A DNA stretch of 64,000 nucleotides, from contig JAJVIK010000021.1 of NCBI GenBank assembly GCA_022072055.1, positions 62,001 through 126,000 of the forward strand, read 5' to 3'. Positions within the stretch are counted from its first letter, which is position 1. Every line of letters begins with the position of its first letter. The position numbers were made by a program, and so were the translations under genes. The stretch is from a bacterium (lineage in GTDB: Bacteria > Hinthialibacterota > Hinthialibacteria > OLB16). The notes below the pieces were generated by a model. It saw only the letters and a program-made list of their open reading frames with translations, searched no databases and was not told the origin of the DNA. This document shows, in pieces, positions 42,517-52,438 of this stretch.

Positions 42517-43842
42517 TCAGCGAGCGGCATTCCCCCATTCCGGGTATGCGGAAAGGGCATCCAGCAGGTTGTGAATCTTGTCCGTGTGGGCGTCCTCCTG
42601 CCAGCCTCCGCGCTTTCTTTCACTGGCCAGCTGCCCCGGGCACCCATCTTCATCAACGGCGTACAGGCAGTAGTTCATCGCCTCACGCGCAAGCCCCTTG
42701 AAGCGATTGTCTCCGGTGGCCTTGGAATACATCGCGAGCACCGCCGCGTAAGTGGAAAGAACCCCGCCCCACGGTTTTTTGTCTCCATCCTGCTCGCCGC
42801 AAACCAGGATTCCATCCGAGATGCTGGTGAAGTTCCGGTTCACGAATTCGATCAGCGCGAGTGAATACTCGCGCCACTTGTCGGTGACCCCCTCCCGCCT
42901 CTCCAGGAGATATCTCGCCAGGTTCAGCGGGGCCCAGGCGTTGCGGTTGTCCGGAAGCTCGTAGTCCTCGAAGAACTGAACCCAAAGCGAACCCTCGCCG
43001 GAAAGGTTGGGAATCTGATACTCCTCGATGTACTCCAGAGCAAGCTCCAGCGAGGGGCGAAACTCAGTGTGGCCCAGCGCGATGAGCTCGTCAAAGAGAC
43101 GGAGAATATAGGCCAGATTGGAAGTCACCTCGCCGCGCGCCTCGCCGGTCCGGTAATCGGCGCGGAAGGGCCAGGGGGAGCGGGAGACGTTAAAGACCCG
43201 CATGTTGTTCATCAGGCAACGCGCGTTCTGGAGCGCCTGGTTGAGATAGAGCTCGTCTCGGGTCTCTTTGTAAAGGAGCGCGAGGGCGTACCCCGCGATG
43301 CCGCCCTTATCCGGCTGGATTTCATACGGGCGATCCGCCTGAGTGCCGCAGTTGGGCGGTTGCGGGAAGCGGGCGGCGATGCCGGTGGAGCGCGTGAAGC
43401 GGGGATACTTCCCCTCATCGGGGGTGAGGGCTTCCTTGCACAGGTAATTCCCCATCGCGCGGGCGAACTCAAGAACCTTGGGGTTCTTCTTTCCGGTGTA
43501 GGCGTGGTATTTCAAGTAAGAAATGATCCCCATGCCGTTCTGGGTTGAAGGGATAAAGTCATCCCGGTCGGGCCGTTTTGTGTAGTCGCCGGTCATGAAG
43601 GTCATGAAGACAAACCGTGGGTACCCGTTCTCGACCGGACAGTTCAGATACCAAGTCATCTCCTTTTCGAGGATCTCAGTCCAGGGCGCCCAGGGGAGAA
43701 GAGTCCCATGCTCGTCGTAGACCGCCTCATGGTGGGAAATGGTTTGGGAGTGGGCGTTAAGATTGCCGAGATTGACCAGCAAGGGCGCGAGAGCAAGCCA
43801 CCGCCGGACGCGGCCGGGAAATGGATTGAGAATCAAATACAT
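42517..43842 (-). CDS. Secreted alpha/alpha-toroid protein, glycoside hydrolase-like
   Basis: 441 aa from the ATG at 43842, which has AAGGAGC 9 bases upstream; the longer frame starts at 43881. A basic start and hydrophobic segment ('RRWLALAPLLVNLG') look like a signal peptide. Helical repeats with aromatic and Gly-rich turns ('NGMGIISYLKYHAYTGKKNPKVLEFARAMGNYL', 'DKGGIAGYALALLYKETRDELYLNQAL') suggest a six-hairpin fold as in unsaturated-glucuronyl or GH88/GH105-type enzymes. No catalytic residues can be fixed. Last gene of the GT4-phosphodiesterase operon, 46 bases after the phosphodiesterase. Confidence 0.65.
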   Translation of the reverse strand: MYLILNPFPGRVRRWLALAPLLVNLGNLNAHSQTISHHEAVYDEHGTLLPWAPWTEILEKEMTWYLNCPVENGYPRFVFMTFMTGDYTKRPDRDDFIPSTQNGMGIISYLKYHAYTGKKNPKVLEFARAMGNYLCKEALTPDEGKYPRFTRSTGIAARFPQPPNCGTQADRPYEIQPDKGGIAGYALALLYKETRDELYLNQALQNARCLMNNMRVFNVSRSPWPFRADYRTGEARGEVTSNLAYILRLFDELIALGHTEFRPSLELALEYIEEYQIPNLSGEGSLWVQFFEDYELPDNRNAWAPLNLARYLLERREGVTDKWREYSLALIEFVNRNFTSISDGILVCGEQDGDKKPWGGVLSTYAAVLAMYSKATGDNRFKGLAREAMNYCLYAVDEDGCPGQLASERKRGGWQEDAHTDKIHNLLDALSAYPEWGNAAR

Positions 43843-43888
43843 GGGCCTTGCTCCTTGCGGAGGGCGGATCCGCGATATCAAGTGAGAT

Positions 43889-45112
43889 TCAATCCGCCTT
43901 CAGAATGGACTGCGCCATCCCAACATCCCCATCATTGGGAGCGGCCTCCAAACCAAGGATCAGGCACATCAGATTATACAGGTGGACGCACTCAAAAGCA
44001 TCAACACTCCTCCCCTTCTCAAACCGGGGACCATGGCCAATGAAGATCCCGTTCATCGAGGGAAAGGCGGTGTCATAGCCGTGCGATCCCTTCTTGGCCT
44101 GAATGAGCGCCTTGTCGATCAATCCCTTGCGGCGAATCTGCCAGCCCTCATCCGCGAGCCCCAAGATCGGGGCGATGCGTCGATGGGCGCGGTAATGCAA
44201 GCGTTCGGGAATCTCTTCTCGCCTGTAAACCTTGAGGTGGGGATGGGCGTTCTTGAGCGCGGAATGGACTTCTTCCTCCCGTCCCGGTTTGGGCCGAAGC
44301 GCGAGGTTCGGCGACCAGTCCACAACTTGAACCGTGGAAAGATCGATGTAATCGTCCAGATAAATGACTCGGTCGGGGCTGAGGGGAGTCATGCCGTGAT
44401 CCGAGACCACAAGGAGGTGAATTCTCCCCAGCAATCCGCGTCTTTCCAACCCCGCGATCAAGGTCCCGAGCGCGTGATCCGCCTTGGCGATCGCCTCATT
44501 CACCTGAGGTGAATCGGGGCCGAAGTTGTGCCCCGCGGAATCCACCAGGGAGAAGTAAAGGGTCAGCAAAGCGGGACGCTCCTCCTGGGGGAGATCCAGC
44601 CAGTCCAGAATCTGCTTCACCCGTTGGGAGAGAGGGACATCGTTGTTGTAGGGCTTCCAGTAAGTTGGACGGTGACCGGCGATTTCCGCCTCCGATCCGG
44701 GCCAGAAGTAAGTCGCCGACTTCATCCCTTGCTTGGCGGCGGTGACCCAGATCGGTTCCCCCCCCCACCAGCGTCCATCGGTCACCGCCTCGTTCTTTCC
44801 GAGTTTGAAGGTGTCGTCAAACTCGGGATCGTACATGACATTGGAAACGATCCCGTGATGTTCCGGATAGAGGCCGGTGACTTGGGAGTAATGGTTGGGA
44901 AAGGTCTCCGAGGGAAACACGGGGATCAGCGCCTTGGCGCGAGTTCCCTCATGGATCAAACGGTCGAGGTTCGGAGTATCCGCTCGTCCAAAGTAATCCC
45001 ACCGAAAGCCATCCAGGGAGACCAACAGGACGGTGGGGCCGATGTCCGCCGCTTGGAGCGGACCCATTCCACTCCAAAGGGCCAGGATGAGGAGAAAGGC
45101 GGCGCTCCTCAG
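43889..45112 (-). CDS. Secreted type I phosphodiesterase / nucleotide pyrophosphatase, CTG start
   Basis: 407 aa if started at CTG (45112-45110). The nearest ATG (45067) would cut off most of the signal peptide. From the CTG the protein reads (M)RSAAFLLILALWSGMGPLQA-AD, a complete Sec signal. The CTG overlaps the GT4 stop (CTGA) and is preceded by GGAGAAGGGGG; no ATG, GTG or TTG lies in frame upstream of 45067. Catalytic motifs are 'VSLDGFRWDY', the Thr nucleophile in 'SETFPNH', 'DSAGHNFGP' and 'VSDHGM'. Family enzymes cleave nucleotide pyrophosphates or phosphodiesters with two zinc ions. Confidence 0.8.
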   Translation of the reverse strand: MRSAAFLLILALWSGMGPLQAADIGPTVLLVSLDGFRWDYFGRADTPNLDRLIHEGTRAKALIPVFPSETFPNHYSQVTGLYPEHHGIVSNVMYDPEFDDTFKLGKNEAVTDGRWWGGEPIWVTAAKQGMKSATYFWPGSEAEIAGHRPTYWKPYNNDVPLSQRVKQILDWLDLPQEERPALLTLYFSLVDSAGHNFGPDSPQVNEAIAKADHALGTLIAGLERRGLLGRIHLLVVSDHGMTPLSPDRVIYLDDYIDLSTVQVVDWSPNLALRPKPGREEEVHSALKNAHPHLKVYRREEIPERLHYRAHRRIAPILGLADEGWQIRRKGLIDKALIQAKKGSHGYDTAFPSMNGIFIGHGPRFEKGRSVDAFECVHLYNLMCLILGLEAAPNDGDVGMAQSILKAD

Positions 45113-46287
45113 AGGGAAACCCCCTTCTCCGCAAGGAGCGCGCGATAGAGCCGGTCGAGATCATCCACCAGCCGATGGATGCTGAAGCGACGGATGATCT
45201 CATCCTTGGATTCGCGCCCGCTGGTGGAGTATTGCTCACGACCCTCGTAGGCGTCGATAATTCCCACGACAAGCTCATCCACGTTCCCAAGGGCATACAG
45301 ACCGACCGGGAAACCGGGTTTGCGAAGTTCGCGGGTTGCGCCCACATCGGAACCGAGAATCGGGGTTCCGGAGGAAAGCGCCTCAAGGAAAGCCACGGGA
45401 AGCCCCTCGTTCTTGCTGGTCAACACACAGAGGTCAAGATCGGCATGGACCTGGACCATGTCCTCACGCATGCCGAGGAAATGGAGGCGCGGACCAATGC
45501 CCATCTCCGCCGCTTTGGCGACAATCGTGTCGCGCGCGGGTCCATCCCCGATGAGCGCGAAGTGAATCTTGGGATACTCAGGAAGGATGCGCCGGGCTGC
45601 CTCCAGGAATTCATGGTGGTTCTTAATCGAAGCCAATCGCGCCACCATCCCAACCAGGAAATCCTCCTCGGCAAGTCCGAGTTCGGCGCGGATTTTACCC
45701 CGGCTCTTCTTGGCATCCCGGAATTTTTCGAGCTCCAGTCCCACATAAACCACCGCGAATTTCTCCGGCGGCGCGACCCGCATCGCCACGAGTTCATCGC
45801 GGCCGGTTTCGCTGATGAAGATCAGCTTGTCGGTCCACTTGGCCAGATATCTCTCGATCCTCCGGAAAACTTCCGATTTGATCGGCCCGAACTCCCCCTT
45901 GAGGACATGCCCGTGAAAGGTGTGAACAACGACCGGGATGCCGTATTTCCCGGCGGCCAATCGCCCAAGCGCGCCGGCCTTGGCGGTGTGGGTGTGGAGG
46001 ATGTGCGGTCTGAACTCCTCGATGATCCGGCAGATCTTCTTGTAGGCGATCCAATCCCGGCGAGGACGAATCTCGCGGCCCAGCTCGGGAAGGATGATCG
46101 GCTCCACCCCTTTCTCCTTGGCAAGGTACAGCATGTTGCCCTCGCGGCGCTCCTCCACTCCGGCGACCAAGCGTGTGTCGTAGCCGCGCTCCTTCATGTA
46201 GTGCGTGAGTAGAGTCGTGTGAATCGCGGGGCCGCCCACATTCAGGCGCGCGATGAGGCGTAGGAGACGAATGGGTTCGTGGCTCAT
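45109..46287 (-). CDS. Glycosyltransferase family 4
   Basis: 392 aa from the ATG at 46287; the longer frame begins at a TTG. 'RLIARLNVGGPAIHTTLL' is the GT-B N-terminal glycine loop. 'HILHTHTAKAGALGRLAA' and 'VHTFHGHVLKGEF' are typical, and the C-terminal nucleotide-sugar site includes 'LDLCVLTSKNEGLPVAFLEALSSGTPILGSDVG' (E-x7-E). Probable role in cell-surface polysaccharide or lipid glycan synthesis. It overlaps the phosphodiesterase start by 4 bases. Confidence 0.92.
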   Translation of the reverse strand: MSHEPIRLLRLIARLNVGGPAIHTTLLTHYMKERGYDTRLVAGVEERREGNMLYLAKEKGVEPIILPELGREIRPRRDWIAYKKICRIIEEFRPHILHTHTAKAGALGRLAAGKYGIPVVVHTFHGHVLKGEFGPIKSEVFRRIERYLAKWTDKLIFISETGRDELVAMRVAPPEKFAVVYVGLELEKFRDAKKSRGKIRAELGLAEEDFLVGMVARLASIKNHHEFLEAARRILPEYPKIHFALIGDGPARDTIVAKAAEMGIGPRLHFLGMREDMVQVHADLDLCVLTSKNEGLPVAFLEALSSGTPILGSDVGATRELRKPGFPVGLYALGNVDELVVGIIDAYEGREQYSTSGRESKDEIIRRFSIHRLVDDLDRLYRALLAEKGVSL

Positions 46288-46465
46288 GAACAAGCAATCA
46301 ATCCGGACCGGAAATCCGATTCCCCCGGGAAGTCTGTTTCGGTTCGACCTCCGGTCTGGTCTTGAAAGAATCCCATATCCCAGCCTGGGAAGGAAGCCAA
46401 GCCTACCGGATGCGGCATGGCCGAATCAGGTCGGTTGAAACCCCAATGAAATATATGCATTTGTA

Positions 46466-46474
46466 TGCTATTAT
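46466..46474 (+). promoter_or_regulatory. Possible extended -10 promoter of the beta-propeller gene
   Basis: TGC-TATTAT is an extended -10 element in an AT-rich stretch (46445-46476) of a GC-rich region. No good -35 is visible. The predicted leader would be about 90 nt. The same 286-base gap holds the start of the divergent GT4 gene. Confidence 0.35.
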
Positions 46475-46573
46475 TCTGCCGAGTCAACCTCGAAACCGCC
46501 CGAAGACGACCGGAATGGCGATTGCCGGGCCGCGACACCTCCGGAGTCCGAGGTTTTCCGACGGGAGAAGGCC

Positions 46574-49500
46574 ATGCTTCCCCGCATCCTGCCTCTGCTA
46601 ATCCTGCTTGCATGTTCCAACCCATCCCGCGCGCTTGAATGGCGGGAGTACGGACCCCCTGGCGGCGCCCTCACCGCTCTGGTTTCGGATTCGACCCCGA
46701 CAACCGTGATCGCCACGGCGAAGAACCATGTCTACCGCAGCTCCGATGGAGGCATGTTCTGGGAAAGCCTTCAAGATCTTCAGGCCAACGACACGGCCCG
46801 CGGCGCGGTGGTTCTGGACGCCACAACGCCAGTCATCCTGATCTGCACGGACTCCGGCAAGGTTCTGCGCTGGAACGCAAGGACCACAAGCTGGGACACG
46901 GTTGAGACAGGTATCGATCCCCCCCAGCCCCCCTATGGTCGTCAATGCTATGACCTCTCCGTGGTGTCACCCACCGCGACCCGTGTTTTCCTCGGATGTT
47001 CCACGGGGCTGTATTATTCGGACAACAAGGGGGATTTGTGGCGGAAGGTTCCCCTTCGGAACAGTGGCGACTTGCCTCAAATGGTTGAATCGGCCCGGGA
47101 TGGGAGTTTGTATGTCAACACGGGTTTTTCGACGGGGACTGTCTACCGGATCGAGCCGGACTATTCCACGTACACCACCTTTGTCTGCAAGCCGGGACTG
47201 CCTTGCGTGGCGCTGACCGGGGGGATGATCCGGCCCAACCCACACAACGCGGATGAACTGCTTCTGGTCTTCTCCGGGCATCCGCCCTACTACAGCAACG
47301 ACCGGGGCGAGAACTGGTCCACCCCCGCCGGACCGCCTCCTTCGACCCCCGACAAGGGCGCGTGGCTGTATGGCAAACCCACCGTGATGGGGGTCACCGC
47401 CACCTATCGACTTGATCCGGCGGCGATGACATGGACCACCCTGTGGAGCCGTCCCATCGCGGTGAATTACTTTGCCCTTCCACTATCCAAGACTCCCGGC
47501 GCCCTTCTCCTTGGAAACACCTCGCGGGGGATTTGGCGCTCGGAGAATTCCGGGCAAACCTGGGAGTACTCCTCGTCCGGGATGCACAGCTCGGGTCAGG
47601 TTCAGGCGATTGCGGCGGTTCCGAGTTCGGCTTCCACTCTCTATGTGGGCTTGGCGCAGGAGGGGGTCTGGCGGACTCAGGACGGTGGCCGGACTTGGGA
47701 GGAGCGAAGCGACGGAATCGCCTCCGAGATTGCCTACAACCGCAGCATCCGCTCCTTGGCCGTTGATCCGTCCAATCCAAATCACCTCCTCACGGGAACC
47801 GAACCGCGTGGAGGGGACCCGGCCAAGGTGCACCAGACTCTCGATGGAGGCGGGACATGGACCATGATCCCGAGCGCTCCCACCGCCATCGCGCACAAGA
47901 TTCACTTCTTGCGCGGAGCTCCCTCCACGGTCCTCATCGGGACCTTGGGCGATGGAGTCTGGAGAAGCACCAACGGCGGGAACACTTGGAACAAGCTCCC
48001 GGAGTTTCCCCAATACTCGAATATCAATGACATCGCGGAGGAAAGCGGGGGACGTCTGTTTGCCTCGCAAGCAGCGACCTTCAACACTCAAGGCGGGATT
48101 TTTATCAGCGACACGCAGGGGGCGAGCTGGACATTCAGCGAGTCCGTCGGCGGCCTGCGCTCCCTGGCGGCGGACTGGAGCCAATCGGGTCGGATCATGG
48201 GTGGCTTCAGCGGCGGCGGGATGGTTTTTTCCCTAAACAATGGGGTCGGCTGGAATCCGGTGAACACCGGACTGAATCAGAACTATGGAACCTACGGCGA
48301 TTCGATCAGCACGGTCGTGGACCGCGCGCGGAGCGGGCATTACTACACCTCGATGTTTGGAACCGGCATCTATGGGACCGAGGATGAGGGACAGCATTGG
48401 ACTCGCCTTGCCTCCCATTACACCGATTTCCCGGCGGGAGGCGAGCTCGCCCTTACCGACCGAGAAATGGGAACGCTCTTCGCGGCGGTGGAAGGGGTGT
48501 ATTACGCGCAGCTCCACGAGCCGCTCCCCACGCTGACTCCCACTCCCACTCGGAGCCAGACCCCTGCTCCAACCGTGTATGTCACCCCGACCTACACTCC
48601 CCCTCCGGGTTTTCCGCCTCACCCCACGCCCACTTCGACTCTCCCAATCTCGGCCAACGCTGGAGTGACCGAGGAACTGTTTTGGATGAGTCCCTCTACT
48701 CCCGGGAGCGGGCAGTCGGTTTCCGTGGGTGTTGTGGTGTTCAACAACTCGACGACCAACCTCAGCAACGTGCCGCTTGATTTCTATTGGCGAAGCGACA
48801 CGGCTCCCCGCACTCACTTCGCAAACAGGGTGATTCCCTCGCTTCCACAGCGCTCTCGTGTGGAGGTCCCGAGCGCCGGCTCCTTTGTGGCTCCCTCTCC
48901 GGGAACCTATTACGTGGAGGCGGTTGCGGATGAGCAAAACCAAATCATGGAGTATGACGAGTCCGACAACCTGGCGACCGTTTCCTTTTATGCCCGCCAG
49001 ATCGGGGCGGATTCAACGTCCCCCAGCGGTTCAATCGAGGTGCTGGGGGGAGGGCTGTTCACCTCAAACTGGGAAGTAGGTGTCCATTTCAACGCCACGG
49101 ATGCCGGCTCCGGCGTGGCGTACATGTGGGTGACCGCCTGGGAGCTGGACCCATACAGTGGCGGACTCTACCCCTACTTCGATTCAGGTTGGGTTCCTTA
49201 CACCTCTTACGCAAGCTTACCGCTCGCCCTGGTGTTCAGCGGGGACATCAACGCCATCTCGGTCAATTACGCCGATCTGGACGAGAACATCTCGGACACG
49301 TATTGGGGAGTGGTCAATTACTACCCGGTCGAGTTTCCGGATTATGTGTGGTGGGACGAGGTGCTCTACTATCCGATGTACCTTCCATCGGGCGCGAATG
49401 TGACCGTGACGGTTCAGCATGAGGCCGGAGACACCGATCTGTACATTCTTGCCCCATCGACCCCAAGCGGGTTCTCCCAGTGGTCGAGCGTTCATGATGG

Positions 49501-49903
49501 CGGAACCTCGGAAAACATCGCCTTCACCACTTTCGAGGAGGGGGTCCACTGGGCCTTGGTGTACGGTTACGACTTCTCGGTGTATCGCGTGTTGTGTAGC
49601 GGATCGGGGTCGTTCAAGGGGAGCAACGCCACATCTCCGGCTCCGCTTCCGCTCGGCGATCGCCGTGGACCGGAGTTGGAAAACGTTTGGAATTCGGGCC
49701 TGCTTCCAAGCGGCGCGCATGTCCCTCCGGTGGGCTTGGACCTGAACCTGGACCGAATGATCGATTCCCAGGATCTGTTTTATTTCTCGAGGCAGTGGGG
49801 GAAGACCCCGGGAGAGGCAGGTTACGATGCCCGTTGTGGAACCGCCGACCCGGAGACCCGCACGGGCGCCAAGCATCTGTTGAGGTGGTTGGGGATGAGG
49901 TAA
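46574..49903 (+). CDS. Secreted beta-propeller, CARDB and dockerin-like protein
   Basis: 1,109 aa; GGGAGAAGG precedes the ATG. Signal peptide 'LPRILPLLILLACSNPSRA'. Residues about 25-640 are a sortilin/BNR-type propeller: repeated 'S.DGG..W' blades such as 'YRSSDGGMFWE', 'WRTQDGGRTWEE' and 'WRSTNGGNTWN'. A Thr-Pro linker (about 648-690) leads to a CARDB domain (about 692-810), a beta region, a PPC-like domain (about 930-1015) and a tail 'DLNLDRMIDSQDLFYFSRQW', a dockerin-like calcium loop. Probably a cell-surface or secreted binding protein. Convergent with the FAD enzyme. Confidence 0.82.
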   Translation: MLPRILPLLILLACSNPSRALEWREYGPPGGALTALVSDSTPTTVIATAKNHVYRSSDGGMFWESLQDLQANDTARGAVVLDATTPVILICTDSGKVLRWNARTTSWDTVETGIDPPQPPYGRQCYDLSVVSPTATRVFLGCSTGLYYSDNKGDLWRKVPLRNSGDLPQMVESARDGSLYVNTGFSTGTVYRIEPDYSTYTTFVCKPGLPCVALTGGMIRPNPHNADELLLVFSGHPPYYSNDRGENWSTPAGPPPSTPDKGAWLYGKPTVMGVTATYRLDPAAMTWTTLWSRPIAVNYFALPLSKTPGALLLGNTSRGIWRSENSGQTWEYSSSGMHSSGQVQAIAAVPSSASTLYVGLAQEGVWRTQDGGRTWEERSDGIASEIAYNRSIRSLAVDPSNPNHLLTGTEPRGGDPAKVHQTLDGGGTWTMIPSAPTAIAHKIHFLRGAPSTVLIGTLGDGVWRSTNGGNTWNKLPEFPQYSNINDIAEESGGRLFASQAATFNTQGGIFISDTQGASWTFSESVGGLRSLAADWSQSGRIMGGFSGGGMVFSLNNGVGWNPVNTGLNQNYGTYGDSISTVVDRARSGHYYTSMFGTGIYGTEDEGQHWTRLASHYTDFPAGGELALTDREMGTLFAAVEGVYYAQLHEPLPTLTPTPTRSQTPAPTVYVTPTYTPPPGFPPHPTPTSTLPISANAGVTEELFWMSPSTPGSGQSVSVGVVVFNNSTTNLSNVPLDFYWRSDTAPRTHFANRVIPSLPQRSRVEVPSAGSFVAPSPGTYYVEAVADEQNQIMEYDESDNLATVSFYARQIGADSTSPSGSIEVLGGGLFTSNWEVGVHFNATDAGSGVAYMWVTAWELDPYSGGLYPYFDSGWVPYTSYASLPLALVFSGDINAISVNYADLDENISDTYWGVVNYYPVEFPDYVWWDEVLYYPMYLPSGANVTVTVQHEAGDTDLYILAPSTPSGFSQWSSVHDGGTSENIAFTTFEEGVHWALVYGYDFSVYRVLCSGSGSFKGSNATSPAPLPLGDRRGPELENVWNSGLLPSGAHVPPVGLDLNLDRMIDSQDLFYFSRQWGKTPGEAGYDARCGTADPETRTGAKHLLRWLGMR

Positions 49904-49939
49904 GCAGACACAGTACAGTTCCTGCTGAAAATCCCCCCC

Positions 49940-52351
49940 TCAGGCAAGAACCTTCCGCCTCTCCGGATCATAGAGCACGCGGTCATGGCGCACGGCAGGG
50001 TGGGGCTCGCAGTAGGCCTCGATCTGATACTCGCTGTGCCCAGCCTCGGCGAGAGGGAGATAGCCGTAAGCGATGGTTTTCTCGATCGAATACCCGTAGC
50101 CGCCGGAGGTGACTGTCCCCAGGACCTTGCCCTCGCGAAAGATGGTCTCGCCGCCCTGGAGACGCAACGGCGTGTCGATGGTGAAGAGGCACAGCCTTCG
50201 CTGAATCCCCGCGGCCTTGGCCCGAACCAGCGCTTCCCGTCCAAGGAAATCCCCCTTGTTCAGGGCCACGCAAAACCCCAGTCCGGCCTCATAAGGATTG
50301 TATTCCGGCGTGATGTCCGCGCTCCAGTAGCGGTAGCCCTTCTCCAAACGCATGGAGTCGAGCGCGCGGTATCCGAAATCGATCATCCCAAACTCCTCGC
50401 CCGCGCCGCGAAGCTCCTCGTAGACCTCCACCGCGCTCTCCATCGGAACATGGAGCTCCCACCCGAGCTCTCCCACATACGTGACTCGCAGCGCGAGAAC
50501 CGGCGCGCACCCAATGGTGAGCTCCCGGCACTGTGCAAAGGGAAAGGAGCCGTTGGAAACATCCTGATCGGTGACCTTTTCAAGGACCCGTCGCGCATCC
50601 GGTCCCCACAGCCCGATCACCGCGCGCGCGGAGGTGACATCTTGGACTAAGACCGACTCTTCCGAGGGAAGGTGGTCCCGGATCCAGTCGAGGTCATGGG
50701 TCAGGAAGGCCGTGCCCGTGACCAGGTAGAAATGATCCTCCGCGATCCGCGCCACGGTGAGATCGCACTCGATTCCGCCCCGCTCGTTCAGGAGTTGGGT
50801 GTACGTCAGGCTCCCCACCGGCTTGTTCAAGTCACCGGCCACAAGGTATTGGAGGGACTCGAAAGCGCGCGGACCGCGCGCTTCGATCTTGCCGAAGGAG
50901 CTCATGTCGATGATCCCGACTCGCTCTCGAACAGCTCGATGTTCGTTTCCCACCGGCTCAAACCAATTGGGATAGTCGAAGGACAAGGTCTCCACCGGCT
51001 CCATCCCTTCGGGGGCGAACCAACTTGCCCGCTCCCATCCGGCCTTCTCGCCGAACACAGCCCGCTTGGCGGCCAGCAGGGGATAAAGCGGACTGCAGCG
51101 GATCTTCCGGCACGACTCGCTCTCCTCCCCCGGCCAATGGATGGTGTAGTGCCTGGTGTAATGCTCGGCCGTGCGCTCAACAATGTAGCGGGTGGAGGAG
51201 GCGTGCTTGGAGAACCGGCGGATATCGAGCGGCCAGAGGTCATACTCTGGAGCGCCCCCAACAATCCACTCGGCCAGCGCCTTGCCCACACCGCCGCCTC
51301 CCGCGATGCCGAAGCAATTCATCCCGGCAGCGACAAAGAAATTCGCGAGCTCGGGGGCCTTCCCCAAGATGTAGTTCCCATCCGGCGAGTATCCATCGGG
51401 GCCATTGATCAGCTTCCGGATTCCGGCCTCCTTGAGGCACGGGGTCCGGTGGATCGCGGCTTCGGAAAGGATTTCGAACTGTTCAAAGTTCGGCTCCAGA
51501 AGCTGTTGGTGGAAGCCCGTAGGGATCCCCTTCACCCCCCAAGGGACTGGATTCGGTTCAAACCCCCCCATCACCAGTCCATCGACCTCCGGCTTGTAAT
51601 AGATGAGGCCATCGGGATCGCGGACTGTCGGCAGGTTCGAGGGGAGACCCGGAATCGCCTCAGTGACCAGATACTGGTGCTCCATCGAGCAGACCGGCAC
51701 ACTCACTCCCGCCATTCGTCCGACCTCACGGGCCCACATCCCGCCCGCGTTGACCACCGCCTCGCACTCGATGTCCCCCTGGTCCGTGTGGACATGGGTG
51801 ATTCGACGGTTCCTCACGGCAAACCCGGTGACCGTTGTCTTTCGGCGAATGGTGATTCCGAACTGGCGCGCGCCCTTGGCCAGGGCATGGGCCAAACTGG
51901 CCGGATCGGCGTAACCATCGCTGGGGATGAAGGCCCCACCGACAACCCCCTCCGGATTCATGATCGGGAAGAGGTCCAGAACCTCCTTGGGGCCGAGCAG
52001 ATGGAGCTCGAGTCCGAAGCTGCGCGCTTGGGTGGCGGTGCGCCTGATTTCGGTCATGCGCTCCTTCGAGGCGGCGATGCGCAGGCTGCCGACTCCCGCC
52101 CAGCCCGTGGACTGACCGGTCTCGGTCTCCAGGCGACGGTACAGCTCCACACTGTAGCTCAGCATGCGGGTGAGATTCCGTGAGGAGCGAAGCTGGCCGA
52201 CAAGTCCCGCGGCGTGCCAGGTCGCCCCGCTGGTAAGCTCGTTTTTCTCGAGCAGCAGCACATCCCGCCACCCGAGTTTCCCCAGGTGATAGGCAATGCT
52301 ACACCCCACGATTCCCCCACCCACCACCACCACCCGCGCTCGCTCCGTCAT
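49940..52351 (-). CDS. FAD-dependent dimethylglycine/sarcosine dehydrogenase-like enzyme
   Basis: 803 aa from the ATG at 52351, preceded by GGGAGGGG. The Rossmann FAD motif 'VVVVGGGIVGCSIAYHLGKLG' at the N-terminus starts the DAO domain. The 'FAO_M' linker includes 'SCRKIRCSPLYPLLAAKRAVFGEKAGWER'. The second half is a GCV_T-like folate domain ('DMSSFGKIEARGPRAFESLQYL', 'VGELGWELHVP'), ending in the barrel domain. Family members oxidise N-methyl groups and transfer the one-carbon unit to tetrahydrofolate. Probably used for betaine, dimethylglycine or sarcosine breakdown; no pathway partners are nearby. Confidence 0.93.
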   Translation of the reverse strand: MTERARVVVVGGGIVGCSIAYHLGKLGWRDVLLLEKNELTSGATWHAAGLVGQLRSSRNLTRMLSYSVELYRRLETETGQSTGWAGVGSLRIAASKERMTEIRRTATQARSFGLELHLLGPKEVLDLFPIMNPEGVVGGAFIPSDGYADPASLAHALAKGARQFGITIRRKTTVTGFAVRNRRITHVHTDQGDIECEAVVNAGGMWAREVGRMAGVSVPVCSMEHQYLVTEAIPGLPSNLPTVRDPDGLIYYKPEVDGLVMGGFEPNPVPWGVKGIPTGFHQQLLEPNFEQFEILSEAAIHRTPCLKEAGIRKLINGPDGYSPDGNYILGKAPELANFFVAAGMNCFGIAGGGGVGKALAEWIVGGAPEYDLWPLDIRRFSKHASSTRYIVERTAEHYTRHYTIHWPGEESESCRKIRCSPLYPLLAAKRAVFGEKAGWERASWFAPEGMEPVETLSFDYPNWFEPVGNEHRAVRERVGIIDMSSFGKIEARGPRAFESLQYLVAGDLNKPVGSLTYTQLLNERGGIECDLTVARIAEDHFYLVTGTAFLTHDLDWIRDHLPSEESVLVQDVTSARAVIGLWGPDARRVLEKVTDQDVSNGSFPFAQCRELTIGCAPVLALRVTYVGELGWELHVPMESAVEVYEELRGAGEEFGMIDFGYRALDSMRLEKGYRYWSADITPEYNPYEAGLGFCVALNKGDFLGREALVRAKAAGIQRRLCLFTIDTPLRLQGGETIFREGKVLGTVTSGGYGYSIEKTIAYGYLPLAEAGHSEYQIEAYCEPHPAVRHDRVLYDPERRKVLA

Positions 52352-52438
52352 GCCGTCCCCTCCCGAGGGTCTCCTCTTGGATCGCTCCCGCCAAAGCGGA
52401 CGGGTACGATACCCCATCTGTTGGGGATGGCGCGAGGC

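Noticed and set aside
46360-46390. Small TCCCAG/CTGGGA palindrome in the GT4-propeller gap
   Set aside because: The loop is one base and the stem only six pairs; such palindromes are expected by chance.
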